NCBI GenBank assembly: GCA_022788205.1
Contig: JALEVQ010000107.1
Span: forward strand, 1 to 47,497
Direction of reading: 5' to 3'
DNA from: Robinsoniella sp.
GTDB taxonomy: Bacteria > Bacillota > Clostridia > Lachnospirales > Lachnospiraceae
Length of the DNA: 47,497 nt
Shown: in pieces, positions 1-9,400 of the stretch
Numbering within the stretch: position 1 is the first letter of the stretch
Layout: the number at the start of each line of letters is the position of its first letter
Notes under the pieces: generated by a model
Told to the model about the DNA's origin: nothing
Seen by the model: only the letters and a program-made list of their open reading frames with translations
Database searches by the model: none
Program-made: the position numbers and the translations under genes

Positions 1-222
1 AGCACTATATATTTAAGCATAAAAAATATATTTTGTCAAGCTTTTAAGATATCAAAAAAAGCCAGCAAATATGCCGACTGAGCGCAAATAGAAATCATAT
101 CAACTCCTAAGAATCATAGTGCTAAATCCTAAAGACGGGAATTGATGAACTTGCCAAATAATGAGAGACAAAGGTCCCTCTCTCCGTTCATGCGTTTATT
201 CTGGCTGAAAAAATAGAAAGAC

Positions 223-252
223 TTGACAGATAGAAAAAGTTAGTGTTATAAT
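223..252 (+). promoter_or_regulatory. Promoter of the urease operon
   Basis: TTGACA at 223-228 and TATAAT at 247-252, with an 18-bp spacer: both hexamers match the housekeeping sigma consensus perfectly. Transcription should start near 259, giving a leader of about 210 nt before ureA. In bases 1-222 I see no gene, only AT-rich sequence. Confidence 0.85.
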
Positions 253-263
253 CCAGAGCATAA

Positions 264-372
264 TCGTTTGAAGAGAGGACAGAGAGTCCTCTGATCCCGA
301 GGACACCGATCACGGTGGACGAAGATTACAGAAAAATCGAGACTTATGACAGAATAGATTGCGAGCAAAAGA
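264..372 (+). promoter_or_regulatory. Structured leader, candidate NiCo-like metal riboswitch upstream of urease
   Basis: Seen: four short helices arranged as a four-way junction. P1 is 264-270 with 366-372 (6 of 7 pairs), P2 is 274-280 with 286-292 (7 perfect pairs, 5-nt loop), P3 is 304-308 with 313-317 (5 pairs, ATCA loop), and P4 is 324-327 with 335-338. Purine-rich GGAC/GAC strings (AGGACA, GAGGACAC, GTGGACGAAG, ATGACAG) recur at the junctions. The 3' strand of P1 runs into the base of the terminator at 372-414, so the two folds compete. Known: the NiCo (czcD) riboswitch is a four-way junction with repeated G-rich junction strands that turns expression on with Ni/Co. Inference: urease is a nickel enzyme, so a metal-on switch would fit. 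I matched this from memory of the family architecture, not by a covariance search; another riboswitch class or a protein-dependent attenuator is possible. Confidence 0.5.
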
Positions 373-414
373 AGAAGGCAAAGGGGCCGAAAGGTTCCCT
401 TTGCCTTCTTTTTT
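372..414 (+). terminator. Intrinsic terminator inside the urease leader (attenuator)
   Basis: A perfect 14-bp stem (372-385 with 397-410) with an 11-nt loop is followed by a T tract to 414. It lies 57 bp before ureA and downstream of the operon promoter, so it must be bypassed for urease expression. That is the arrangement of a riboswitch or attenuator expression platform. Confidence 0.85.
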
Positions 415-471
415 GTCACAGAGAAATTTCTCTGGAATAAATTTTACAGAAAAATATAAAGGAGGACTAAG

Positions 472-774
472 ATGAGACTGAATCCAAAAGAACAGGAAAA
501 ACTGATGCTGCATATGGCAGGAAATCTGGCAAAAGAGCGCAAGGAACGCGGTCTGAAGCTGAATTATGTGGAGGCAGTGGCATATATCAGCTCTGAACTG
601 CTCGAGCTGGCACGCGATGGAAAGCCGGTTGTAGAATTGATGCAGCTTGGAACAAAAATTTTGACAAAAGATGATGTGATGGACGGCGTGGCAGACATGG
701 TTGCTGAAGTGCAGGTTGAGGCGACTTTTCCAGATGGAACAAAGCTTGTGACAGTCCACAATCCTATTCAGTAA
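472..774 (+). CDS. ureA: Urease subunit gamma
   Basis: A 100-residue protein of the usual UreA length, the smallest structural subunit of the cytoplasmic nickel enzyme that hydrolyses urea to ammonia and carbamate. The N-terminus ([17 protein letters not shown]) and the C-terminal [18 protein letters not shown] are typical of UreA. A GGAGG site at 462-466 fixes the start. It is the first gene of the operon, 57 bp after the leader terminator and 14 bp before ureB. The three structural subunits are separate genes, as in most bacteria and unlike the fused subunits of Helicobacter. Confidence 0.97.
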   Translation: MRLNPKEQEKLMLHMAGNLAKERKERGLKLNYVEAVAYISSELLELARDGKPVVELMQLGTKILTKDDVMDGVADMVAEVQVEATFPDGTKLVTVHNPIQ

Positions 775-788
775 AGGAGGAAAACGAC

Positions 789-1148
789 ATGAAAATCGGT
801 GAAGTGATCACACTGGACAGAGAAATTACGCTGAACGAGGGAAAAGCCACAAAGAAGATACTTGTCGCCAACACAGGAGACCGCCCTGTTCAGGTTGGAT
901 CTCATTTTCATTTCTTTGAGGTAAACCGTTGCCTGTCTTTTGACAGAGAGGCGGCATATGGATATCATCTGGACATCCCGTCAGGGACATCCGTCCGTTT
1001 TGAGCCGGGCGAGGAAAAGGAAGTACAGCTGACAGCGATGGGCGGCAGAAAACGTGTCTTCGGGCTGAATGATCTGACTTGTGCATGCGCTTCGGAGGAC
1101 ACGAAGAAGACATCTCTTGAAAAAGCAAGCCTGAAAGGATTTTTATAG
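789..1148 (+). CDS. ureB: Urease subunit beta
   Basis: A 119-residue UreB of normal length. Family hallmarks are [15 protein letters not shown] near the N-terminus, [13 protein letters not shown] in the middle (the conserved GSHxHFxExN core) and [15 protein letters not shown]. The C-terminal tail is extended and polar. It packs on UreC in the (UreABC)3 core. A strong AAAGGAGG site lies at 773-780, overlapping the ureA stop. ureC follows 11 bp later, so ureABC should be translated from one message. Confidence 0.97.
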   Translation: MKIGEVITLDREITLNEGKATKKILVANTGDRPVQVGSHFHFFEVNRCLSFDREAAYGYHLDIPSGTSVRFEPGEEKEVQLTAMGGRKRVFGLNDLTCACASEDTKKTSLEKASLKGFL

Positions 1149-1159
1149 GAGGAAGAACC

Positions 1160-2881
1160 ATGAGCGTAAAAATTTCTGGTGAAAAATATGCGATGATGTA
1201 CGGACCAACTGTGGGAGATAAGGTACGTCTTGCAGATACAAGCATTGTGATTGAAGTGGAAAAAGATTACACCACATATGGTGATGAAATTAAATTTGGA
1301 GGCGGAAAGACAATCCGTGACGGAATGGGACAATCTGTAAAGACATGCAGCAAGGATGGAGATCTGGATCTGGTCATCACCAATGCACTTGTCCTGGATT
1401 ATACGGGGATCTTTAAGGCAGATATTGGAATCAAAGACGGAAAAATCAAGGGAATCGGAAAAGCAGGAAATCCAGATATCATGGACGGCGTGACACCGGG
1501 GATGACAGTGGGAGCTTCCACGGAGGCACTGGCAGGCGAAGGGCTGATTGTGACAGCGGGCGGAATTGACACCCATATTCATTTCATCAGTCCACAGCAG
1601 ATTGACTGTGCGCTGTACAGTGGTGTGACAACGATGATCGGAGGCGGAACCGGTCCTGCTGACGGTACCAATGCGACGACATGTACGCCTGGACCGTGGA
1701 ACATGAAGATGATGCTGAAGGCAGCAGAGGAGTATCCAATGAATCTTGGATTTCTCGGAAAAGGAAACTGTTCCGATGAACAGCCACTGATCGAGCAGGT
1801 CAAAGCCGGCGCAATGGGGCTGAAAATTCACGAGGATTGGGGTGCGACACCTGCCGTCATCAATCATTGTCTCAATGTAGCGGATGAGTACGATGTACAG
1901 GTTGCAATCCATACGGATACCTTAAATGAGGGCGGATGCGTGGAGGATACGCTTGCAGCAATCGCGGGACGCACGATCCACACGTACCATACAGAAGGGG
2001 CAGGCGGAGGACATGCTCCGGATATTATCCGCGCTGCAGGGTCAGAAAATGTGCTGCCGTCCTCCACAAACCCGACGATGCCGTACACGAGAAATACACT
2101 GGATGAACATCTGGATATGCTGATGGTGTGCCACCATCTGGACAAAAGGATCCCAGAGGATGTCGCATTTGCAGATTCCCGTATTCGCCCGGAGACGATC
2201 GCAGCGGAAGATGTTTTACATGATATGGGAATTTTCAGCATGATGAGTTCTGATTCTCAGGCGATGGGACGTGTCGGGGAAGTCATCACACGTACCTGGC
2301 AGACAGCAAGCAAGATGAAAGATGAGCGCGGTGCACTTCCGGAGGATGAAGGACATGACAATGACAATTTCCGCGCAAAACGCTATGTCGCAAAATACAC
2401 GATCAACCCGGCGGTCACACACGGTATCTCAAAATATGTAGGTTCTGTGGAAGAGGGAAAATATGCAGATTTGGTATTGTGGAATCCAGCATTCTTTGGT
2501 GTAAAGCCAGACATGATCATCAAAGGCGGTATGATTATTGCCTCGAAGATGGGTGACGCGAATGCTTCCATCCCTACAACACAGCCGGTGTTATATCAGC
2601 CAATGTTTGCAGCACATGGAAAGGCAAAACAGGAAGCCTGCCTGACCTTTGTATCCAAAGCTGCGATGGAGGCACACGTAAAAGAGGCATACGGTCTTGA
2701 AAAGACCGTTGTTCCGGTGGAAAACTGCCGAAATATCACGAAAAAAGATATGCATTTCAATGACCGCACACCAAAGCTGACCGTTGATCCAGAGACCTAT
2801 GAAGTGACGGTAGATGGAGAGACGATCACATCGAAACCGGCAGAAAAACTGCCTCTGACACAGTTATACAGTTTGTTCTGA
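1160..2881 (+). CDS. ureC: Urease subunit alpha (catalytic)
   Basis: A 573-residue catalytic subunit of the amidohydrolase superfamily. All active-site residues are visible, at a constant +5 offset from Klebsiella UreC: nickel ligands H139 and H141 (THIHF), carbamylated K222 (GLKIHEDWG), H251 (IHTDTLNE), H277 ([11 protein letters not shown]) and D365 (SSDSQAMGR), plus flap residues C324 and H325 (MVCHHLD). Length and motifs are full, so the enzyme should be active once loaded with nickel. An AGGAGG site lies just before the start. The urea channel gene follows after 29 bp. Confidence 0.99.
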   Translation: MSVKISGEKYAMMYGPTVGDKVRLADTSIVIEVEKDYTTYGDEIKFGGGKTIRDGMGQSVKTCSKDGDLDLVITNALVLDYTGIFKADIGIKDGKIKGIGKAGNPDIMDGVTPGMTVGASTEALAGEGLIVTAGGIDTHIHFISPQQIDCALYSGVTTMIGGGTGPADGTNATTCTPGPWNMKMMLKAAEEYPMNLGFLGKGNCSDEQPLIEQVKAGAMGLKIHEDWGATPAVINHCLNVADEYDVQVAIHTDTLNEGGCVEDTLAAIAGRTIHTYHTEGAGGGHAPDIIRAAGSENVLPSSTNPTMPYTRNTLDEHLDMLMVCHHLDKRIPEDVAFADSRIRPETIAAEDVLHDMGIFSMMSSDSQAMGRVGEVITRTWQTASKMKDERGALPEDEGHDNDNFRAKRYVAKYTINPAVTHGISKYVGSVEEGKYADLVLWNPAFFGVKPDMIIKGGMIIASKMGDANASIPTTQPVLYQPMFAAHGKAKQEACLTFVSKAAMEAHVKEAYGLEKTVVPVENCRNITKKDMHFNDRTPKLTVDPETYEVTVDGETITSKPAEKLPLTQLYSLF

Positions 2882-2910
2882 GTAATCTGGTACAGGAGAG
2901 GAGAGGCATT

Positions 2911-3417
2911 ATGTTAGGTGTGTGTTTGTTATTCGTAGGAATTGTCTTGATCAACAATGGATTGTGTACCTTCTACAAGGTGGATGGAAAATCTGCTGCG
3001 ATCATGAATATTTTTACAGGCGGATTGTCTTTGTTTATCAATTTTGTAAATCTGGTGCAAGGCAATTATTATGCGGCTGGCACGGGACTTTTGTTCTGCT
3101 TTACGTATCTGTTTGTCGCATGCAGCAAGCTGATGGGATTAAGCCCGATTCCGTTTGCATGGTTTTCAACGTTTGTGGCGATCAATGCCGTGGTTTTTGG
3201 CACACTGGAAGGATTCATCGGAATCCCGGCACTCGGGATTGAGCCGGATGTGCGCTGGGCATTTATCTGGTATCTGTGGGCAATTTTATGGGGTACCTCC
3301 TTTGTGGAAGATATCATGGGAAAGAAATTAGGAAAGTTTGTCCCTGCCCTTCAGGTGTTTGAAGGGATTGTGACTGCGTGGATTCCGGGTGTCCTGATGC
3401 TGATCGGACGCTGGTAA
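2911..3417 (+). CDS. ureI: UreI/AmiS-family urea channel
   Basis: A 168-residue, very hydrophobic protein with about six membrane segments. It belongs to the AmiS/UreI family of urea and short-chain amide channels: the N-terminus MLGVCLLFVGIVLINNG and the C-terminal part with WAILWGTSFVEDI are family-like. In Helicobacter and Streptococcus salivarius such channels bring urea to cytoplasmic urease, and in Helicobacter the channel opens at acid pH. The long histidine-containing periplasmic loops of the Helicobacter channel are not obvious here, so proton gating is uncertain. It sits between ureC and ureE in the same orientation with an AGGAGAGGAG site, which supports urea uptake as its job. Confidence 0.88.
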   Translation: MLGVCLLFVGIVLINNGLCTFYKVDGKSAAIMNIFTGGLSLFINFVNLVQGNYYAAGTGLLFCFTYLFVACSKLMGLSPIPFAWFSTFVAINAVVFGTLEGFIGIPALGIEPDVRWAFIWYLWAILWGTSFVEDIMGKKLGKFVPALQVFEGIVTAWIPGVLMLIGRW

Positions 3418-3474
3418 TTTTGGAGGCGGCACAAAGAAGGTTCCTCTATTAAAGAGTAAGGAGAAATGTGAAAA

Positions 3475-3954
3475 ATGATTTGTGAAAAAATTCTTGGAAA
3501 GCTGCAGGAATTTGACAGCAGCGGGAAAGAAATCGAATATGTGGATATCGAATGGCATGAGGCATTTAAAAAAATCCATAAAAAAATGACGGACCATGCA
3601 AGGGAGATCGGAATCCGGATGGATGACAGTGTGCTGAAGCGTGGGCTGTTCCAGGATGATGTGATTTATCAGGATAATCACCTTTTGATTGTTGTCAATA
3701 CGCCGCCGTGTGAAGTGATTGAGATTTCAATGGCGCCGGGACATGAAAAAATGATTCCAAAGGTCTGCTATGAGATCGGAAACCGTCATGCACCACTGTT
3801 TTTTGGAGATGAGGAAAACACGTTTGTGACAATTTACAATGAGCCGATGATGCAGATGCTTGTGGGAATTCACGGTGTGAAGGCAGAGAAAAAGATGAGA
3901 AAGTTAGAGTTTGACAGACGAATCTCTGCCTCCATCCACAATCATCATCATTAA
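3475..3954 (+). CDS. ureE: Urease accessory protein UreE (nickel metallochaperone)
   Basis: A 159-residue UreE that delivers nickel to the UreG/UreF/UreD complex. The conserved nickel-site histidine is H105 in EIGNRHAPLFF, at the dimer interface. The protein ends SIHNHHH, a short histidine-rich tail that can store extra nickel; it is shorter than the long His tail of Klebsiella UreE. A GGAG site precedes the start (AAGGAGAAATG region). It lies 57 bp after ureI and 18 bp before ureF. Confidence 0.95.
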   Translation: MICEKILGKLQEFDSSGKEIEYVDIEWHEAFKKIHKKMTDHAREIGIRMDDSVLKRGLFQDDVIYQDNHLLIVVNTPPCEVIEISMAPGHEKMIPKVCYEIGNRHAPLFFGDEENTFVTIYNEPMMQMLVGIHGVKAEKKMRKLEFDRRISASIHNHHH

Positions 3955-3972
3955 AGCAAGGAGAAGATCATT

Positions 3973-4659
3973 ATGGATCATCGATTTTATCTGTTGCAGG
4001 TGAATGACGCCTTGTTCCCGATCGGGGCATATTCTCACTCCCAAGGGCTTGAGACGTATATTCAAAAAGGAATCGTGAAAGATGAGACAAGTGCCGAGGC
4101 GTTCCTCACACAAAAGATCAGAAGAAATTTTTTGTATACGGAGCTGCTTGCCGCTCGTCTCTGTTACGAGAAAGCAATGCAGGGAAATCTGGAAAAGATT
4201 GAGCAGGTGGAGGAGATCTTGACTGTGTCGAGAGTCCCGATGGAACAAAGAGAGGCAGCAAAGAAAATGGGATCACGTTTTGCAAAGACGATCCGTGTGC
4301 TGAATGTACCTTTCACAAGTGATATTTTTGAGAGATATCTTAATGCAAGAGAGGGAAAAACGCTGAATCATTGCTGCATTTATGGTGTGTTCTGTGCGGC
4401 GCTTGGCATAGAGGAGGATGAGTCATTACTTCATTATCTGTATGCGCAGACCTCTGCGATGGTGACAAACTGTGTCAAGACGATTCCGCTCAGCCAGAGC
4501 AGCGGGCAGAAACTTTTGAAGGACTGTTATCCTGTTTTGGAGGAAGTTCTAAAGAAAGTGAAAGATTTGACGGAGGAAGAACTATGTCTGTCTGCTCCTG
4601 GATTTGATTTGAGAAGTATGCAGCATGAGCGGTTGTACTCAAGAATTTATATGTCATGA
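3973..4659 (+). CDS. ureF: Urease accessory protein UreF
   Basis: A 228-residue UreF, the all-helical protein that bridges UreD and UreG in the urease activation complex and gates GTP hydrolysis by UreG. The N-terminal motif LFPIGAYSHSQGLETYIQKG is diagnostic (FPxGxxxHSxGLE). The C-terminal LRSMQHERLYSRIYMS matches the conserved HE..YSRlF..S end of the family. The start has an AAGGAGAAG site. An 89-bp gap with no feature I can name separates it from ureG. Confidence 0.95.
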   Translation: MDHRFYLLQVNDALFPIGAYSHSQGLETYIQKGIVKDETSAEAFLTQKIRRNFLYTELLAARLCYEKAMQGNLEKIEQVEEILTVSRVPMEQREAAKKMGSRFAKTIRVLNVPFTSDIFERYLNAREGKTLNHCCIYGVFCAALGIEEDESLLHYLYAQTSAMVTNCVKTIPLSQSSGQKLLKDCYPVLEEVLKKVKDLTEEELCLSAPGFDLRSMQHERLYSRIYMS

Positions 4660-4748
4660 CAGAAAAAGTGGTATTTGTTGAAGAGTACAAAGAAATATGG
4701 TCAAAAGCAGCGGATCATAGAGGATAGACAATAGATGGAGGAAAAAAG

Positions 4749-5357
4749 ATGTCTTATGTAAAGATTGGAGTTGCAGGACCGGTTGGTTCTGGAAAGACGG
4801 CACTGATTGAAGCACTGTCCAGGAGAATGGCAGATCAGTATGAGATCGGTGTCATCACAAATGATATTTATACAAAAGAGGATGCACAGTTTCTGGCAAA
4901 AAACAGTGTCCTTCCTGTGGATAGAATCATCGGGGTGGAGACGGGAGGATGCCCTCACACGGCGATCCGGGAGGATGCTTCCATGAACCTGGAAGCGGTC
5001 GATGAGATGATGGAACGCTTTCCAAATCTGGAGATTCTGTTCATCGAAAGCGGCGGGGATAATTTATCTGCCACATTCAGCCCAGAGCTTGTAGATGCGA
5101 CGATTTTTGTCATTGATGTCGCCGAGGGAGATAAAATCCCGAGAAAGGGAGGACCTGGCATCACGCGTTCCGATTTATTGGTGATCAATAAGATCGACCT
5201 TGCGCCGTATGTAGGGGCAAGCCTGGAAGTGATGGAGCGTGACTCAAAAAAGATGAGAGGGGATCGCCCGTTCCTTTTCACAAATATTCGCGGCGGTGAA
5301 AACCTGGATAAGGTAGAACAGTGGATCAAAGAAAATGTACTGTTGGAAGGTATGTAA
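4749..5357 (+). CDS. ureG: Urease accessory protein UreG (GTPase)
   Basis: A 202-residue SIMIBI-class GTPase that powers nickel insertion. Walker A is GPVGSGKT at residues 10-17. The nickel-binding CPH motif is C68-P69-H70 in [18 protein letters not shown] and the base-specificity motif NKID are also present. Length is normal and there is no N-terminal His-rich stretch, so nickel delivery relies on UreE. A GGAGG site lies at 4738-4742. ureD follows after 3 bp, so translation is probably coupled. Confidence 0.97.
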   Translation: MSYVKIGVAGPVGSGKTALIEALSRRMADQYEIGVITNDIYTKEDAQFLAKNSVLPVDRIIGVETGGCPHTAIREDASMNLEAVDEMMERFPNLEILFIESGGDNLSATFSPELVDATIFVIDVAEGDKIPRKGGPGITRSDLLVINKIDLAPYVGASLEVMERDSKKMRGDRPFLFTNIRGGENLDKVEQWIKENVLLEGM

Positions 5358-5360
5358 ACG

Positions 5361-6164
5361 ATGGAAAATCAATTTGGAAGAATTTCACAGCTGCGCCTGA
5401 CAACAGGTGTGGAGAAAGGAAAAACCGTTTTACGTGATCTTTTCTTCACAGCACCATATAAAGTGATGACACCTTTCCAGAAAAGAGATGGCGGAATTCA
5501 AGTGATGCCACTGTGTGCTTCAGCCGGGATCATGGAAGGAGACTGCCAGAAATTTTCTTTTCTGGTGAAGGAAGGTTCCAATCTGGAGTATCTGTCTCAG
5601 TCGTTTGAAAAAATTCACAAGATGAAAGAAGGATGCGCAAAGCGGGAGGCAGAGATTACACAGGAGAAAAATTCGATTTTTTTCTATCATCCGCAGCCGG
5701 TGATCCCGTTTCGCGATTCGGACTTTGAGAATCACATGGAGGTTCACCTTGAGGATGAGACGGCGAGATTTGCCATGGTGGAGATTCTCTCAGGCGGGCG
5801 CAAAGCGCACGATGAGATGTTTGCGTACCGCAGGTATCTCTCCAAAATTCAGATTTATCGGAAAGGTCAGCTGATTTACCGTGATTATACGCGGTATGAG
5901 CCTGATGAGATGGACATGGCAGGGCTTGGAATGTATGAGGGATACACGCATATGGCATCGATATTTCTGAGCACAGGTCCTGATAAGAGCTGGCAGGAGG
6001 AGATCGCACATCTTTTGGAGGAGACAAAGGAGTGTGAAGGTGCAGTCACAAGGCTGGTGCAGGGAGATTTTGCAGTGCGCATTTTAGGGACACGGGCACA
6101 GGTGCTGGAAGAGACAGCGGCACAGATTCTCGAGTCATATAAAAATTATAATAAACAGACATGA
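5361..6164 (+). CDS. ureD: Urease accessory protein UreD/UreH
   Basis: A 267-residue UreD, the scaffold that binds apo-urease and receives nickel from UreG through an internal tunnel. Family-like stretches include the N-terminal RISQLRLTTGVEKGKT, MPLCASAGIMEGD and QSFEKIHKM. It starts 3 bp after ureG, with the ribosome site inside the ureG end (GGAAGG). It closes the operon. Its stop codon lies inside a 28-bp hairpin repeat that recurs at the end of the GH42 gene, and a terminator follows about 95 bp later. No nickel or cobalt transporter gene follows. Confidence 0.93.
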   Translation: MENQFGRISQLRLTTGVEKGKTVLRDLFFTAPYKVMTPFQKRDGGIQVMPLCASAGIMEGDCQKFSFLVKEGSNLEYLSQSFEKIHKMKEGCAKREAEITQEKNSIFFYHPQPVIPFRDSDFENHMEVHLEDETARFAMVEILSGGRKAHDEMFAYRRYLSKIQIYRKGQLIYRDYTRYEPDEMDMAGLGMYEGYTHMASIFLSTGPDKSWQEEIAHLLEETKECEGAVTRLVQGDFAVRILGTRAQVLEETAAQILESYKNYNKQT

Positions 6165-6180
6165 CGCCTGACGGTGTCAC
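6153..6180 (+). repeat. 3'-end hairpin repeat, copy A
   Basis: 28 bp matching 28805-28832 at 25 positions. The core folds as GACGCC (6163-6168) with GGTGTC (6173-6178) around TGAC. In copy B the stem is GATGCC/GGCGTC, so two changes keep pairing through G-U/G-C swaps. Both copies cover the stop codon of the gene before them (ureD here, GH42 there). This resembles a REP-like or transcript-end element. Confidence 0.6.
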
Positions 6181-6258
6181 TGCCAATCATACACGTTCAC
6201 CGGATTGCTCCGTGCCTGCGGCATTTACGCACAATTTATTTTGGGACAGCTTGCTTTT

Positions 6259-6280
6259 GACAGCTTGCTGTCTTTTTTTT
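6259..6280 (+). terminator. Terminator of the urease operon
   Basis: A 5-bp stem GACAG (6259-6263) with CTGTC (6268-6272), CTTG loop, followed by eight T (6273-6280). It lies about 95 bp after ureD and before the GH3 promoter. Confidence 0.75.
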
Positions 6281-6328
6281 GTTTTGCGCGAAACGACCTT
6301 GAAACGGTGCGAAAGGCATTTTTGAAAA

Positions 6329-6357
6329 TTGAGAAAGAAAAAGGCTTTTTATATAAT
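6329..6357 (+). promoter_or_regulatory. Promoter of the GH3 gene
   Basis: TTGAGA at 6329-6334, a 17-bp spacer and TATAAT at 6352-6357, about 70 bp upstream of the chosen start codon and directly after the urease terminator. Confidence 0.7.
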
Positions 6358-6426
6358 AATCTCATAAAAAGTCGAGTGAAAATGAAAAGCTTTTATGAAA
6401 CAATAGGAAGGGACGGGGAAACAAAC

Positions 6427-9400
6427 ATGAACAGAAACAGGAAAACATTATGGAAAAAGACTTTGGCAGTGACGGCTTCTGCGGCGATCATGACGACGTC
6501 TGTATCGGCTCTGGCAGCGAACTCTTATGTGACAGATAATACCGAGACGGTTATGCAGAATGCTTCTTCTGAGGGAGGCGGAATGGTGTACAACCTGGCA
6601 AAACCATCGGAAGAAGAGATTGCACAGCTGAAAGAGAAATATCAGGATTTATATGCGACACCTGAGACAGCGGGAGAGACAGAGTATCCTGCTGAATATC
6701 CAAGAGAACTGCTGACACCAATGACGGATGAAGAGATTGAGCCGATCGTAAATGCGCTGGTAAAAACGATGACGTTTGAGGAAAAGCTTGCTGTAATCGC
6801 AGATCCGGGCTGGGGAGCAGAGAAAGTGGAAAAGGGACAGGCGATGTATCTGCCGGGCGTTCCGCGCCTTGGTGTTCCAGTCGTGCGCCAGCATGACGGC
6901 TCAGCGGGTGTAGGAGCAATTTACCCTACAACGAATCTGCCGGTAGAAAATGTGGCAGGAAATACATTCAGCACAGAACTTGCAGGAAAATATGGCTCTG
7001 TGATTGGAAAAGAGCTGGTGTCGGTGGGATCGAACTGGGAGCTTGGAACACAGTTTGATTTGATGCGCGATATGCACTGGGCGCGTGCAAAAGATACATA
7101 CGGTGAAGATTATTATCTGGCAGGTGAGCTTGCGACCAGCGAGACAATCGGTCTGCAGAGCCAGGGCGCAGGTGCACAGGGAAAACATATCGGTGCGTAT
7201 GCGACGAACGGAGATGGACAGCTCTGGACATTTGTGGATGAGCAGACACTCCACACCGCTTATCTGTACACATTTGAGCAGCCGATCAAGCGCGCAAATC
7301 TGTCTCAGGTCATGACAACTTATACACGATTAAATGGATATTATACATTCTCAAACGAATATATGCTCAAGGATGTCCTGCGTGACATGTGGAACTGGAA
7401 AGGCGGTGTCATCACAGATGCCATGTCAACGAAAGAATTCACCACGATCCTGGGAATCGATTCTGAGATGGGAAAGAATTACAATACAGAAGGATATGTC
7501 CTGAAGTATATGGAAGAAGGGCTGTGTACCATGGAGGATATCGACACAGCAGTCAACCACATTCTTTGGTCTATGGGATATGCCGGATATCTTGGACTGG
7601 TGAAAATAGACGAAGAGAGCGGACTTGCCTATGCAGATTCCAGAAGGACGATCAAGGATGACGGAAGCATCCAGTATGTGATGGCGGGAACAGATGTCAG
7701 CGAAGGTGGAGACCGCGCAGTGATTGAGCTGGTGGACTCCTGGGCAGAAGATTATGCAGAAGGCATTCTGTATGAGGAAGACAATGCGATCGCTCTGGAA
7801 GTAGCAGAAAAGGGAATCGTTCTCGTGAAGAATGAAAATGATACACTTCCTCTGACGAGCGAGGATTACACAGGTGGAAACAAGATTGCACTGGTAGGCT
7901 GGGGTGCAGACAACATCGTCCCTGGCACAGGAACAGAGCGCTCCTATGGTTTCCTGAATTATATGACAACGCCGTATGAGGCGATGAAAGCGATGGCAGG
8001 CGAGGAAGCAGCAATCGAGGCGTATGTCCTTGACGATGAGTTTGGAACGACGATCCCGTCTGAGGTGATCTTTACCTCTGAGGAAGCTGACACAAACGGT
8101 TGGATTATGAACGGGGAAGAGACACCGGTATCAGAAATCAATTATCTGACCACATATGAGAATAATAAAAACAGCATCGACAATAGGGAAGATGGAAAAG
8201 CATTTGAGAACGGCACAGAAAACACATGGAGTGGTTACTTAAAAGCGCCTGAAGATGGTGAGTATGATCTGGTGATTCAGTCTCTGGGCGGAAGCGCAGA
8301 GGTGACGATTTCTTCTCTGGACGGAACGGTGATCGGCGAAGTTGCCGTACAGCAGCAGGGAGGATTCCCAGGCGGACCAGGAGGATTCCCGGGCGGACCT
8401 CAGCAGGAGACGGAACCGCCAGAGCCATCTGACACGTTAAGTGCATCTGCAAGCGGAACGCTGCCGACAGATGGATTTACAAAAGATGGTCTGAATGCCT
8501 CCAGTGTGACAGCAACCTTAGAGGCAGGAAAATTATATAAAGTGGACGTGACTTCCAGCGCAAACTCCGATGTCTATGACCAGCAGGTGAAACTGGCATG
8601 GATCACACCGGGAACAGAAGAGAAAGCAGAGGAAGCTGCGATTGCGGCAGCATCGGAAGAGGGAACCACGGTTGTCTATTTCGTCCGCATTGGACCAGAA
8701 GGTCACGGCGTCACGGTCACAGACGAAGATCTGTACATGTATGACGATGATTTAGAGACTTTAAAAGAGCTTCAGGCAGCTTGTGAAGAAGCAGGAAACA
8801 AATTGGTTGTTGTGACATACAACCGCACAGCATTTGCGTTCGACGGTGACTGGGAAGAAAATACGGATGCAATCCTGACCGCGTTCTATCCAGGACAGGC
8901 GGGGCAGCAGGCGATCGCCAATATTCTGCTGGGAGAGACCAATCCAAGCGGAAAATTATCCGTCACGATGCCAAAGACTTACAAAGAGACATTACTGTAT
9001 TATGATCCGGAGTGGGATACAAACGGAAACGGCGAGTATGACGAAGGCGAAAGCTATGACGACTACCTGGCATGGCAGAGATTCGGAAGAGGCGGACAGA
9101 ACTTCAAGGATCTGGAAAACGAATACTCTGCACAGTACAACGAGGGTCTGAATTTTGGATATCGCTGGTACGAGGAGGAAGGAATCGAGCCACAGTATGC
9201 ATTTGGTCATGGATTGTCCTACACAACCTTTGCGTACTCCGATTTCACCATCACACTTTCTGAGGATGAGGATTATCAGTTTGACGTGTCTGTCACGGTG
9301 ACAAACACTGGCGATGTGGCAGGAAGCGAGATCGTTCAGATCTATGCAGGAGCAGCACAGAATGTTCCGGATTCTGTCCAGACAACAAAGAAACAACTTG

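Noticed and set aside
264-414. Guanidine (ykkC) riboswitch, T-box or EutV-type ANTAR leader before urease
   Set aside because: The conserved ykkC core strings, the T-box TGGNACC motif and the two hexaloop hairpins with A1/G4 were not found; a metal-type junction fits better.
965-1912. A 315-codon open frame on the minus strand across ureB/ureC
   Set aside because: It lies wholly opposite conserved urease genes, has no ribosome site and no family-like sequence; it is a shadow frame.
6205-6426. Upstream TTG start for the GH3 gene
   Set aside because: It would begin before the urease terminator and the GH3 promoter and would bury the signal peptide.
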